Part shown: positions 1 through 6,583 of the stretch, piece by piece
Layout of the letters: each line of letters opens with the position of its first letter
How positions within the stretch are numbered: position 1 is the stretch's first letter
Source of the DNA: Phycisphaerales bacterium UBA966
GTDB taxonomy: Bacteria; Planctomycetota; Phycisphaerae; Phycisphaerales; SM1A02
Direction: 5' to 3'
DNA: 9,695 nt
Assembly (NCBI GenBank): GCA_002292895.1
Contig: DBCE01000134.1
Location: 272 to 9,966 of the forward strand
Notes under the pieces: generated by a model
Seen by the model: only the letters and a program-made list of their open reading frames with translations
Told to the model about the DNA's origin: nothing
Databases searched by the model: none
Made by a program: the position numbers and the translations under genes

Positions 1-1
1 G

Positions 2-244
2 GGCGAACCGCTCACCACCCGTGTTGAAGTTGTAGTGGTGGCACGCACGGGCGTCGAGGCCGATGCATTAGCAACCGCGCTCTCCGTGATGGGACCAGAA
101 AGAGGGCTCGCCTTGCTTGCCAAATTACCAAGCACCAGCGCACGCTGGCGCTATGAAACAGACCGCCAACCGGTAGTGACCAGCACAGGCTGGCCGACAC
201 CCGCGCTCCGTGTTCACGCCAGTCCCGGCATCGCCACCTTCTGA
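2..244 (+). CDS. apbE: FAD:protein FMN transferase (ApbE family), C-terminal fragment
   Basis: Partial gene whose 5' part lies left of the window; the 80 visible residues end at a TGA. ApbE proteins transfer FMN from FAD onto a Thr of target flavoproteins (for example Rnf/Nqr subunits) outside the cytoplasm, using Mg2+. The visible part carries the family's C-terminal signature: a hydrophobic beta-strand (EVVVVAR), then EADALATALSVMG, the region holding a conserved Asp that helps bind the metal, followed by a helix and a short terminal strand. Family membership is called from this motif alone, because the FAD-binding N-terminal part is missing. The last 31 bases overlap, tail to tail, the end of the oxidoreductase gene on the other strand. 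Substrate protein unknown. The gene symbol is the family name. Confidence 0.8.
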   Translation, partial: GEPLTTRVEVVVVARTGVEADALATALSVMGPERGLALLAKLPSTSARWRYETDRQPVVTSTGWPTPALRVHASPGIATF

Positions 245-1539
245 ATCATGCCCGGGCCCGGCTTCGGGTCCTTCGGCACCAAGTCCATTGGGTCAGCAAG
301 CGCCGCGCTCCACTCCAAATCCTTGCCGGTGTACGCAGACATGCGGCCCATGATGGCAGTCATAGTGCTTTCTGCAATGCGCTTTCCTTCATTGATGTAC
401 GGCGCATTGCCACGGACCGCTTCCTGCAAGTCAATGTGCTCAACCACGTAGGGATTGGGATTCTCACCTGCAAACGTCCATGTATTGCGGCCGCGGCACT
501 GCGCGCTGCCACTGGTGGTGAGCATGGTGCCTTCCGTGCCGTAGATGATCTCTTCCACTTTGCCGTCCGTATTGTCCTGCTGGCGGCACATGGATGCGCC
601 CAGGCGATCGTCGGAATACTCGTAATGAATAGAGAAGTGATCGTTGATGGCACCGAATGCTGGCTCGGTACGAACCTGGCGACCACCGGTCGCAACACAA
701 CGAAGCGGCACGCCACCCATCGCCCAATTCACTACATCAATATTGTGCACGTGCTGCTCAACGATGTGGTCGCCAGACAACCATGTGTAGTAGAGCCAAT
801 TGCGAATCTGATTTTCGATTTCTGAGAGTTTCGGGTCGGGCGTCTTGTTCCACAGACCACCCTGATTCCAATAGCAACGCGCAGCGATTGGCCGTCCGAT
901 CGCGCCATCCTGGATCTTGGCCATCGCCTCGATGTAGGAGCGTTCATGCCGACGCTGCGTCCCCGTCACGATGCACAACTTGCGCTCCGCAGCGCGCGCC
1001 GATGCATCAAGCACCGCACGCACTCCACTTGGATCCACCGCCACTGGCTTCTCAAAGAAGATGTGCTTACCAGCATCAACTGCCGCTGCAAAGTGCGCTG
1101 GTCGGAATCCCGGTGATGTCGCCAGGATCACCATGTCGCAGTCAGTAGCGAGCACCTTGCGATAGGCATCAAAGCCTGAGAAGCACGCTGAACTTGGAAC
1201 CACGCCACGCGGATTCTTTGCCAGTCCGGCAGCAGCACCTTGAACGCGATCTGGAAACAGGTCGCCAAGCGCCACGATCGTGGTGTCCGGGCTCGCCTTG
1301 AGTGCATCAAACGCAGCACCCGTGCCGCGACCACCGCAGCCGATCACGCCAACACGAATCGCCTTGCCCTTTGATTCACTGGGACTTGGCGGGGGAACGG
1401 TGCTAGCCAACGCTCGAGACCGCGTCAAAACCGTCGGAACGGCAATAGCCGCAGCCATGAGAGCGCCGCTCGTTCCAAGAAAGCTGCGGCGCGTCGGACT
1501 GGGCGATGATTTCGGCGAATGTGGCGTGCTGTCAGTCAT
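214..1539 (-). CDS. Tat-exported Gfo/Idh/MocA family oxidoreductase (second copy)
   Basis: Encodes 441 residues. Family members are NAD(P)-dependent oxidoreductases of sugars, inositols and related polyols. Residues 16-22 (TRRSFLG) plus a hydrophobic stretch to about 46 form a twin-arginine signal, so the protein is probably exported folded with its cofactor, as known for Zymomonas glucose-fructose oxidoreductase. The Rossmann nucleotide loop GCGGRG is at 67-72, the family EKP motif (EKPVAVD) at 163-169, and the substrate-side motif SGDHIVEQHVHNIDVVNW at 255-272 with candidate catalytic His263/His265. Start: the ATG at 1539 has AAGGA seven bases upstream; in-frame starts at 1578 (ATG) and 1581 (TTG) lack this and would only lengthen the n-region. 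It is the last gene of the three-gene operon, 42 bases after its paralogue. Its 3' end overlaps apbE by 31 bases. Substrate not predictable. Confidence 0.9.
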   Translation of the reverse strand: MTDSTPHSPKSSPSPTRRSFLGTSGALMAAAIAVPTVLTRSRALASTVPPPSPSESKGKAIRVGVIGCGGRGTGAAFDALKASPDTTIVALGDLFPDRVQGAAAGLAKNPRGVVPSSACFSGFDAYRKVLATDCDMVILATSPGFRPAHFAAAVDAGKHIFFEKPVAVDPSGVRAVLDASARAAERKLCIVTGTQRRHERSYIEAMAKIQDGAIGRPIAARCYWNQGGLWNKTPDPKLSEIENQIRNWLYYTWLSGDHIVEQHVHNIDVVNWAMGGVPLRCVATGGRQVRTEPAFGAINDHFSIHYEYSDDRLGASMCRQQDNTDGKVEEIIYGTEGTMLTTSGSAQCRGRNTWTFAGENPNPYVVEHIDLQEAVRGNAPYINEGKRIAESTMTAIMGRMSAYTGKDLEWSAALADPMDLVPKDPKPGPGMIQKVAMPGLA

Positions 1540-1581
1540 GTGATGATCCTTGCTACGTAGTTCGGGGTGCTCCGCCATCAA

Positions 1582-2901
1582 TCACACCACTTTGTACTGC
1601 CCAGGCTTCTTCTCTATGGGCATCTCCAGCGGACCCATGATGTACTGCTTTGGCGAAAGCGATTCCGTTGAGGTGATCGCCTGCTCCCACGTGACCTGTT
1701 GCCCGCTGTACGCCGCCATTCGGCCAAGCACCGCCATCATGTTGCTGACCACCATCCACTCGCCATCGTTGATGACCTTGCCATCACGAATTGCCTGAAA
1801 CAGTTCATTGTGCTCGTTCTGATACATGTCCGACTTGGGAGCATCGGCTGGGTATTCCCACAGCACATTGCCCGCGGGATCCTTCATCACATGCGTTGGG
1901 CCCCATCCGTTGATGAAGCACTGACCCTTCGTACCGGCGATCCAATCGGTGTTCTCAAAGTAGCAATCGGGCTCCTGCCGGCAATTCAAGAATGCACGGC
2001 GACCATCGGCCCACTCGTACACGATGGCAAAGTGGTCATAGACATCGCCGCGTTCCGGCATGGCCTCGCGCAGTTGGCGCCCGCCCATTCCGACGGCGCT
2101 TTTTGGTGGCTCATTGCGGAAGCACCAGTTGATCTTGTCCACGGAATGCACCGCCTGTTCCACCATCTGATCGCCGGAAAGCCAGGTGAAATGCTGCCAA
2201 TTGCGCACTTGGAACTCCATGTCACTCCAGCCGGGCTGGCGCTTGTTGGTACCAAGCGGACCGGTGTAGTAGCAGCCGTACATCGCCATCGGCGTGCCCA
2301 GCGTGCCCTTCTCTAACTGGGCAAACGTGGCAGCCTCCGGCGCTGATCGACGCCAGCAGAAGCCCGACATCAAGTTGATGTTCTTCGCCTTGGCAGCCTT
2401 GGCACTCTCCACCACGCTGCGGTAGCCAGGCGCATCAACAAACATAGGCTTCTCACAGAAGATGTGCTTGCCAGCAGCCACTGCCTCGGCAAGGTGCATC
2501 GGTCGGAAGTGCGGCGCGCTGCAGAGCAGCACCACATCAACACCCGATGCGATCGCTTGCTTGTATCCATCAAACCCAGAGAATCGGCGCTCAGCCGGCA
2601 CCTGCACGCGATCCTTTGATGGATGCTTCTCAAACTGCTTGAGGCAACTATCCATGCGATCGGGGAAGACATCAGCGACCGCCCAGAGGATCACGCCTTT
2701 GTCTGCCTTCAATGCCTGATTTGCAGCACCCGAACCGCGTCCGCCGCAGCCGATGAGCGCCACCTTGAGAGGCTTCAGAGAACTGCCAGTGTCCTGCGCA
2801 CCAAGCACGGATGGCGCAATGAATGCTGCCATTCCTGCCGCAGAAGAGATGGCGACGAAATCGCGGCGAGTGATGCCGCCCGAGGTCTGTTCTGTAGTCA
2901 T
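1582..2901 (-). CDS. Tat-exported Gfo/Idh/MocA family oxidoreductase (first copy)
   Basis: Encodes 439 residues, of the same architecture as the next gene and clearly its paralogue. A twin-arginine signal TRRDFVA is at 11-17, with a hydrophobic segment ending near VLGAQ (32-36). The Rossmann loop GCGGRG is at 51-56, EKPMFVD at 150-156, and the substrate-side motif SGDQMVEQAVHSVDKINW at 242-259. The single conserved His252 aligns with the second His of the paralogue; the first is replaced by Ala, so substrate or activity may differ. The ATG overlaps the stop of the upstream gene (TAATG), with GGAG nine bases before the start, which points to translational coupling. Expected to act outside the cytoplasm with pre-bound NAD(P). 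The family is expanded in planctomycetes, where most members have no known substrate. Confidence 0.92.
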   Translation of the reverse strand: MTTEQTSGGITRRDFVAISSAAGMAAFIAPSVLGAQDTGSSLKPLKVALIGCGGRGSGAANQALKADKGVILWAVADVFPDRMDSCLKQFEKHPSKDRVQVPAERRFSGFDGYKQAIASGVDVVLLCSAPHFRPMHLAEAVAAGKHIFCEKPMFVDAPGYRSVVESAKAAKAKNINLMSGFCWRRSAPEAATFAQLEKGTLGTPMAMYGCYYTGPLGTNKRQPGWSDMEFQVRNWQHFTWLSGDQMVEQAVHSVDKINWCFRNEPPKSAVGMGGRQLREAMPERGDVYDHFAIVYEWADGRRAFLNCRQEPDCYFENTDWIAGTKGQCFINGWGPTHVMKDPAGNVLWEYPADAPKSDMYQNEHNELFQAIRDGKVINDGEWMVVSNMMAVLGRMAAYSGQQVTWEQAITSTESLSPKQYIMGPLEMPIEKKPGQYKVV

Positions 2902-3827
2902 TATTTCTTCTCCGTTGCTGCAGGTGCTGCGCCACTAGGCGCCGGTTTCATGTTTGTGTTGGCGTCGTTCGTTACGACGCGCATTCCAATGTACGGACCA
3001 TCCACCAACCACCACACGCTCTTGGGGAACTGCGGATCGCTTTCATTCCAATCCTCGGTTTCGGGGATCGGTTTCATAGCGGCAGGATCGATCTTCTTAT
3101 CCTTGAATGAACCACCAAGAATGCAGAACGATCCGTCCGCAGCAACGCACCACTCGGCGGCGTTGCCCCAGAGGTCCGCAAGACCAAGCGCATCCAGTTT
3201 CTTGGAGCCAACTTTGTGGGACGCATTCTTTGCATCCGCGGCGGTCCATGCGCTCTCAGTGATTGAGTCGACACTCACCGGAGTCTGCTTCGCCATGCAT
3301 TGCCATTCGGCAACGGTTGGCAATCGATAGGTTCTGCCGGTCTTCTTGGAGAGCCACTCGCAGAATTGCACCGCGCCCTTTGAACTCATGGAGATCGCGG
3401 GCCAACCTTGATGCCCGTACCCACGATCAACCGAAACGTACGGCTTGGTGGGGCGCGTGACCGCATCACTCGCCGGAGTACTGGCGCCCGCCTTCTGATC
3501 AAGCTGGTAGAGGAACGCGTCAAAGAGTTCCCACGGAACTTCGGTGCGCGCTGCAAAGAACGGGGCTGCGCCATCACATGCGGGAACCGCCATCATGTCG
3601 ACGCGGATCGCAGTACCAGCAATGGTGTCAGTGAACGCAGGTGCCACTGAAGCAGCGGTGGATCCTGCGCCCGTCGATGGCGCAACAGCGGGTGGCGCGG
3701 CCGCTCCGGACGCAGCGGGCGTCTGCGGCACCGCACCGCTTGTCGCCATCGATGCAGGCACCGCGCTCATGACGGCGCCCATGACAGCGAACGATCGGAA
3801 ATGACGCTTCTTGGACCATTGCTCCAT
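2901..3827 (-). CDS. Exported SUMF1/FGE-like domain protein lacking catalytic cysteines
   Basis: Encodes 308 residues. An N-terminal Sec-type signal (basic SKKRHFR, hydrophobic 13-27, likely cleavage after SMA near 28) is followed by an Ala/Pro/Ser/Thr-rich linker to about 65. A formylglycine-generating-enzyme-like (C-type-lectin-related) domain spans about 72-286: GYGHQGWPAISMSSKGAVQFCEWL (137-159) in two stretches, RLPTVAEW (168-175), DLWGNAAEWC (218-227), GGSFKD (238-243) and the terminal GMRVV (281-285). True FGEs carry two catalytic Cys just after GGSF; none occurs after Cys235 here, so sulfatase activation is unlikely and a binding or structural role is more plausible. A short Ala/Pro/Lys tail ends the protein. 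First gene of the operon. The ATG at 3827 lies seven bases after a TAGCGT hexamer and has no Shine-Dalgarno sequence; an in-frame ATG at 3854 is an alternative. Confidence 0.85.
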   Translation of the reverse strand: MEQWSKKRHFRSFAVMGAVMSAVPASMATSGAVPQTPAASGAAAPPAVAPSTGAGSTAASVAPAFTDTIAGTAIRVDMMAVPACDGAAPFFAARTEVPWELFDAFLYQLDQKAGASTPASDAVTRPTKPYVSVDRGYGHQGWPAISMSSKGAVQFCEWLSKKTGRTYRLPTVAEWQCMAKQTPVSVDSITESAWTAADAKNASHKVGSKKLDALGLADLWGNAAEWCVAADGSFCILGGSFKDKKIDPAAMKPIPETEDWNESDPQFPKSVWWLVDGPYIGMRVVTNDANTNMKPAPSGAAPAATEKK

Positions 3828-3834
3828 GCAGGGA

Positions 3835-3840
3835 ACGCTA
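3835..3840 (-). promoter_or_regulatory. Putative -10 element (TAGCGT) for the FGE-like/oxidoreductase operon
   Basis: On the minus strand TAGCGT is followed by seven bases and then the ATG at 3827, placing the expected transcription start at or beside the start codon. There is no Shine-Dalgarno sequence between them and I see no convincing -35. Support comes mainly from the same arrangement at the other first genes of this window. Confidence 0.4.
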
Positions 3841-3901
3841 CCGCGAAGCGGCATGGCGGTTGCGCGCCCCGGGCACATTCCACCGCCTCCGAACGCCCCG
3901 C

Positions 3902-3907
3902 TACCCT
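3902..3907 (+). promoter_or_regulatory. Putative -10 element (TACCCT) for the antiporter gene
   Basis: TACCCT ends eight bases before the ATG at 3916 in an otherwise GC-rich stretch. It has no recognisable Shine-Dalgarno sequence downstream and no clear -35. It is weaker than the thiS and pyruvate kinase sites because the hexamer matches only the three anchor positions and the spacing is slightly long. Confidence 0.35.
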
Positions 3908-3915
3908 GCCCAGAC

Positions 3916-5325
3916 ATGAGTCCTTCTATTGCGACACACGCCGCCCATGTCATCAGCACCGCATTTGCCGCGAATGACGTCAGTAGCAGCGGTGCCGCGG
4001 ACTCCCCGACCGCGGTGGTGCACCTCCCCACGTGGACAGTCATTCCGTTCGCCGCGCTCCTTGGTGCCATCGCCGTACTGCCACTTCTCAAGCAAACCGC
4101 GCATTGGTGGGAGTCCAACCGCAACAAATTCATCGTGTCGGCAGGATGCGGGCTGATTGCCCTTGCCATCGTCGGGGCCCTGGAGGGCGGTTCGGGCGCC
4201 TCTAAAGCCGCACTGCACGCTGCCGCCGAGTTCATTCCGTTCATCGTGCTCCTGTTCTCGCTCTACGTGATCTCGGGGGGCATCCTGATTTCCGGGCACA
4301 TTCCAGGTTCGCCGCGCGTCAATACCGCCATCCTGGCCTTGGGCGCATTGATAGCCAACCTGCTTGGAACCACGGGCGCCAGCATGCTGCTCATTCGACC
4401 GTTGTTGCGCGCCAACGGAAAGCGCAAGCACCGAGTCCATGTGGTTGTCTTCTTCATCTTCATTGTCAGCAACATCGGCGGACTGCTGTTGCCGATTGGT
4501 GATCCGCCACTCTTCTTGGGCTACCTGCGTGGCGTGCCGTTTAACTGGACACTCACGCTCTTGCCTGAATGGCTGATCGCCAATCTGCTGCTACTCACCG
4601 TGTTCTTTGCAACGGACAGGTACTTGGCACGCAAGGAAGGCGCTGCCCCCGAGCAAGCCGACGCGCCCGCCCCGGTAATCCGCATCTCTGGCGCGCAGAA
4701 CGTGCTGTGGCTGGCGGGTGTCGTTCTCGCAGCAGCATTCATGGTGCCTGGCAAGCAGTTCTTCCGAACTGGCGTAACGATTCCGGAAGGGGGTCGTGAG
4801 GGCATCATGCTCATGTGCGCAGCGGCAAGCCTCATGCTGACGCCGCGTGCGGTGCGCAAGGAAAATCACTTTGCATTCGGTCCAATTATTGAGGTGGCCG
4901 CGCTGTTCGGCGGACTGTTCCTGGCCATGCAACCAGCGCTTGAACTGCTCATTGATCGCGGCGGGCAGTTGGGCGTGCAAACGCCTGCGCAATTCTTCTG
5001 GGCTACCGGGCTGCTCTCCAGTTTCCTGGATAATGCACCCACCTACTTGGTGTTCGCCGATGTGGCGCGAACGGTCACGCCGCAGGACATCACCAACGGC
5101 ATTCATTACTCCGGCGCACTGATCGACCCCGCTCTGCTCGGCGGCGTCAGTTGCGGCGCAGTGTTCATGGGCGCAAACACATACATCGGCAACGGTCCGA
5201 ACCTGATGGTGGCAGCAATTGCCCGTGAAGACGGCGTGCCCATGCCAACCTTCTTTGGCTACATGTTGTGGTCGGGCGCGATTCTGATACCGATCTTCGT
5301 GCTCATCACTTTCGTGATGTTCTGA
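3916..5325 (+). CDS. NhaD-like sodium:proton antiporter (CitMHS_2 / ion transporter superfamily)
   Basis: Encodes 469 residues of an inner-membrane protein with about ten or more hydrophobic segments. The fold's two re-entrant motifs are visible: LLGTTGAS (149-156) leading to SNIGGLLLPIGDPPL (185-199) in the first half, and SFLDNAPTYL (369-378) with GANTYIGNGPNLMV (419-432) in the second, as expected from the inverted repeat of this superfamily. The LDNAPTY and GNGPN motifs match the branch usually annotated as sodium:proton antiporter or putative citrate transporter; Na+/H+ exchange is the likelier role but ion specificity is inferred. The ATG at 3916 was chosen because upstream in-frame codons from 3811 run antisense into the neighbouring gene's signal-peptide region and are not membrane-like. 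Divergent from the operon on the left (88-base gap); its stop is 4 bases from the convergent lipoprotein gene. Confidence 0.85.
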   Translation: MSPSIATHAAHVISTAFAANDVSSSGAADSPTAVVHLPTWTVIPFAALLGAIAVLPLLKQTAHWWESNRNKFIVSAGCGLIALAIVGALEGGSGASKAALHAAAEFIPFIVLLFSLYVISGGILISGHIPGSPRVNTAILALGALIANLLGTTGASMLLIRPLLRANGKRKHRVHVVVFFIFIVSNIGGLLLPIGDPPLFLGYLRGVPFNWTLTLLPEWLIANLLLLTVFFATDRYLARKEGAAPEQADAPAPVIRISGAQNVLWLAGVVLAAAFMVPGKQFFRTGVTIPEGGREGIMLMCAAASLMLTPRAVRKENHFAFGPIIEVAALFGGLFLAMQPALELLIDRGGQLGVQTPAQFFWATGLLSSFLDNAPTYLVFADVARTVTPQDITNGIHYSGALIDPALLGGVSCGAVFMGANTYIGNGPNLMVAAIAREDGVPMPTFFGYMLWSGAILIPIFVLITFVMF

Positions 5326-5329
5326 TCGA

Positions 5330-6328
5330 TCACGGTTCGGCTTGCTTGCGCATCATGTCCCCGGCCTGACCGAGGTCTTTCTGCACATCACCACTTGAGC
5401 CGATCTGCATTGAATCCTTGCCGACTTTCAATTCAATGGCACCACTTGGCGCGCCTGGCTTCGTACCGTCGCCCTTCTGCTTCATCATGGCAAAGATGAT
5501 GCCCTGCGCTACGGCACTTTCGGCAATCATGCGACCGGCGCGCTCACTTGCAGCGCTGAGATTCTTAAATTTGCCAGTATCAAGTTCATTCTCAAAGTCA
5601 GCAAGCGCGTTCTCCACGGCGATCATCATGTACGCCAGCACCGCCCACTCTTCGCGCGTTTCCGGGAAATAGCCACTGCCACGGATGAGATTCACGGGTA
5701 CGGCAATGCGCCACCCATCAGACGTCTCACGCATAGCGAGTGTGCCGCCGAGTACTTGCTTGCCATCGACGGTGAACGCCGCCGTTCCATCGCCCAGATC
5801 GTCAACCACCAAGCGCGAGCGATTCGCATCAAGCCAACCAAACGGATCGGACATCACCGAGGTGAAGACATCGCCAAAGCCGCTGCGGTTTGCCCACGAG
5901 CCACCCTTGGCAAGTTCCTTCGCCACATCGGATGGATACTTCGCCTGCAACTTCTTGCTCACGCGCCAGAGCTGCGCAAGCATGTCGCCGGTCTTCTTCT
6001 TTACGTCACTGATGGCGCTGGCCTCCGTGACGCCGTCGGAGAAGGTCATATCGCGCGCCTCGATGTCGATCATGGTCGGCAAGAGTTCCGGGCGTCCATC
6101 CTTGACCATCTGCGCCATGGCATCAACGGCCAGCGCTGGAGTGCTGGAGTCATAGCGGGGCTTCTTGCATCCACCAAGGGCGACCATCGCCGCGATGAGC
6201 AGCATTGCCAAGGCGCAGGAGGAAGGGCCGTTGCCCTTCAACCGCCGACCGGCAGCCATGCCAACAAACACCTGCAAATTCGCACCTGCGCGCTGTAACT
6301 GCCGAGAGACTGACGCCATTTTCGCCAT
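5330..6328 (-). CDS. Predicted lipoprotein of unknown function
   Basis: Encodes 332 residues from the ATG at 6328. A hydrophobic stretch (about 38-50) ends in a lipobox LGGC with Cys54, so the mature protein should be lipid-anchored, starting CKKPRYD. The mature part is soluble and without a domain I recognise: a helical N-terminal region, a middle beta-rich segment (about 168-215) and a helical region (about 230-285) with a Lys/Gly/Pro linker and charged tail. Start is uncertain. TACTAT lies six bases before the ATG at 6328, which fits a leaderless start, but this leaves an unusually long n-region. The in-frame ATG at 6259 has AGGTG nine bases upstream and gives a normal 31-residue lipoprotein signal (Cys31, 309-residue protein). 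Divergent from thiS and convergent with the antiporter; neither neighbour suggests a role. Confidence 0.8.
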   Translation of the reverse strand: MAKMASVSRQLQRAGANLQVFVGMAAGRRLKGNGPSSCALAMLLIAAMVALGGCKKPRYDSSTPALAVDAMAQMVKDGRPELLPTMIDIEARDMTFSDGVTEASAISDVKKKTGDMLAQLWRVSKKLQAKYPSDVAKELAKGGSWANRSGFGDVFTSVMSDPFGWLDANRSRLVVDDLGDGTAAFTVDGKQVLGGTLAMRETSDGWRIAVPVNLIRGSGYFPETREEWAVLAYMMIAVENALADFENELDTGKFKNLSAASERAGRMIAESAVAQGIIFAMMKQKGDGTKPGAPSGAIELKVGKDSMQIGSSGDVQKDLGQAGDMMRKQAEP

Positions 6329-6334
6329 GTGGGC

Positions 6335-6340
6335 ATAGTA
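6335..6340 (-). promoter_or_regulatory. Putative -10 element (TACTAT) for the lipoprotein gene
   Basis: On the minus strand TACTAT is separated by six bases from the ATG at 6328. It is a strong match to the -10 consensus in GC-rich surroundings. If the real translation start is instead the ATG at 6259, this would give a 5' leader of about 69 bases. Its expected -35 zone overlaps the -10 of thiS on the other strand. Confidence 0.5.
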
Positions 6341-6356
6341 GGCGGGTTTCCTCCCT

Positions 6357-6362
6357 TACACT
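6357..6362 (+). promoter_or_regulatory. Putative -10 element (TACACT) for thiSG
   Basis: TACACT ends seven bases before the thiS ATG at 6370, so transcription would start at or next to the start codon. No Shine-Dalgarno sequence is present and there is no room for a TPP riboswitch in a leader. No clear -35. Confidence 0.5.
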
Positions 6363-6369
6363 TTTTGCG

Positions 6370-6570
6370 ATGCGCATTGAGTTGAACGGCCAACACAAGG
6401 AACTTGACGGCCCAGCCACGGTCGCCCAGCTGCTGCTGACCCTCGGCCTGGAGCGAGCTCCCTGCGCGGTGGAAGTGAACGCACAACTGGTTCGCAAGGC
6501 GCTGCATCCAACGCACGCGCTTGCCGAAGGCGACCGCGTTGAGGTGGTTACCCTTGTCGGAGGCGGCTAA
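6370..6570 (+). CDS. thiS: Sulfur carrier protein ThiS
   Basis: Encodes 66 residues, the usual length for this ubiquitin-like protein. ThiS carries sulfur as a C-terminal thiocarboxylate and donates it to ThiG for synthesis of the thiamine thiazole in the cytoplasm. Visible marks: N-terminal strand MRIELNGQ, the VAQLLLTLGL helix region (18-27), VEVNAQLVRK (34-43), AEGDRVEVVTLVGGG (52-66) ending in the diagnostic Gly-Gly tail. Only 13 bases separate it from thiG, so the two are almost certainly co-transcribed. The start is at the ATG directly following the TACACT promoter-like hexamer; no Shine-Dalgarno sequence is seen. The activating adenylyltransferase (ThiF) is not in the window. Confidence 0.95.
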   Translation: MRIELNGQHKELDGPATVAQLLLTLGLERAPCAVEVNAQLVRKALHPTHALAEGDRVEVVTLVGGG

Positions 6571-6583
6571 CGCTGAATATCTC

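Noticed and set aside
1553..1560. CTACGTAG palindrome between the two oxidoreductase genes, as a possible operator.
   Set aside because: It is only 8 bases long and lies just upstream of a good Shine-Dalgarno sequence inside an operon; this length occurs by chance often.
1699..2316. Open frame of 205 codons on the plus strand inside the first oxidoreductase gene.
   Set aside because: Entirely antisense to a gene with clear family motifs along its length, rich in His and without a domain; a shadow frame.
2623..3330. Open frame of 235 codons on the plus strand across the junction of the FGE-like and oxidoreductase genes.
   Set aside because: It is antisense to two well-supported genes, and its composition (Ser/Arg/His rich) is not protein-like.
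3811..3915. N-terminal extension of the antiporter to an ATG at 3811.
   Set aside because: The added residues would be encoded antisense to the start of the FGE-like gene and through the divergent promoter region, and add no membrane or domain signal.
5323..5332. Perfect 10-base palindrome TGATCGATCA that spans both convergent stop codons.
   Set aside because: Two opposite TGA codons are palindromic by nature, so only the central TCGA adds information. No T-tract or longer stem follows, so neither a terminator nor a binding site is supported.
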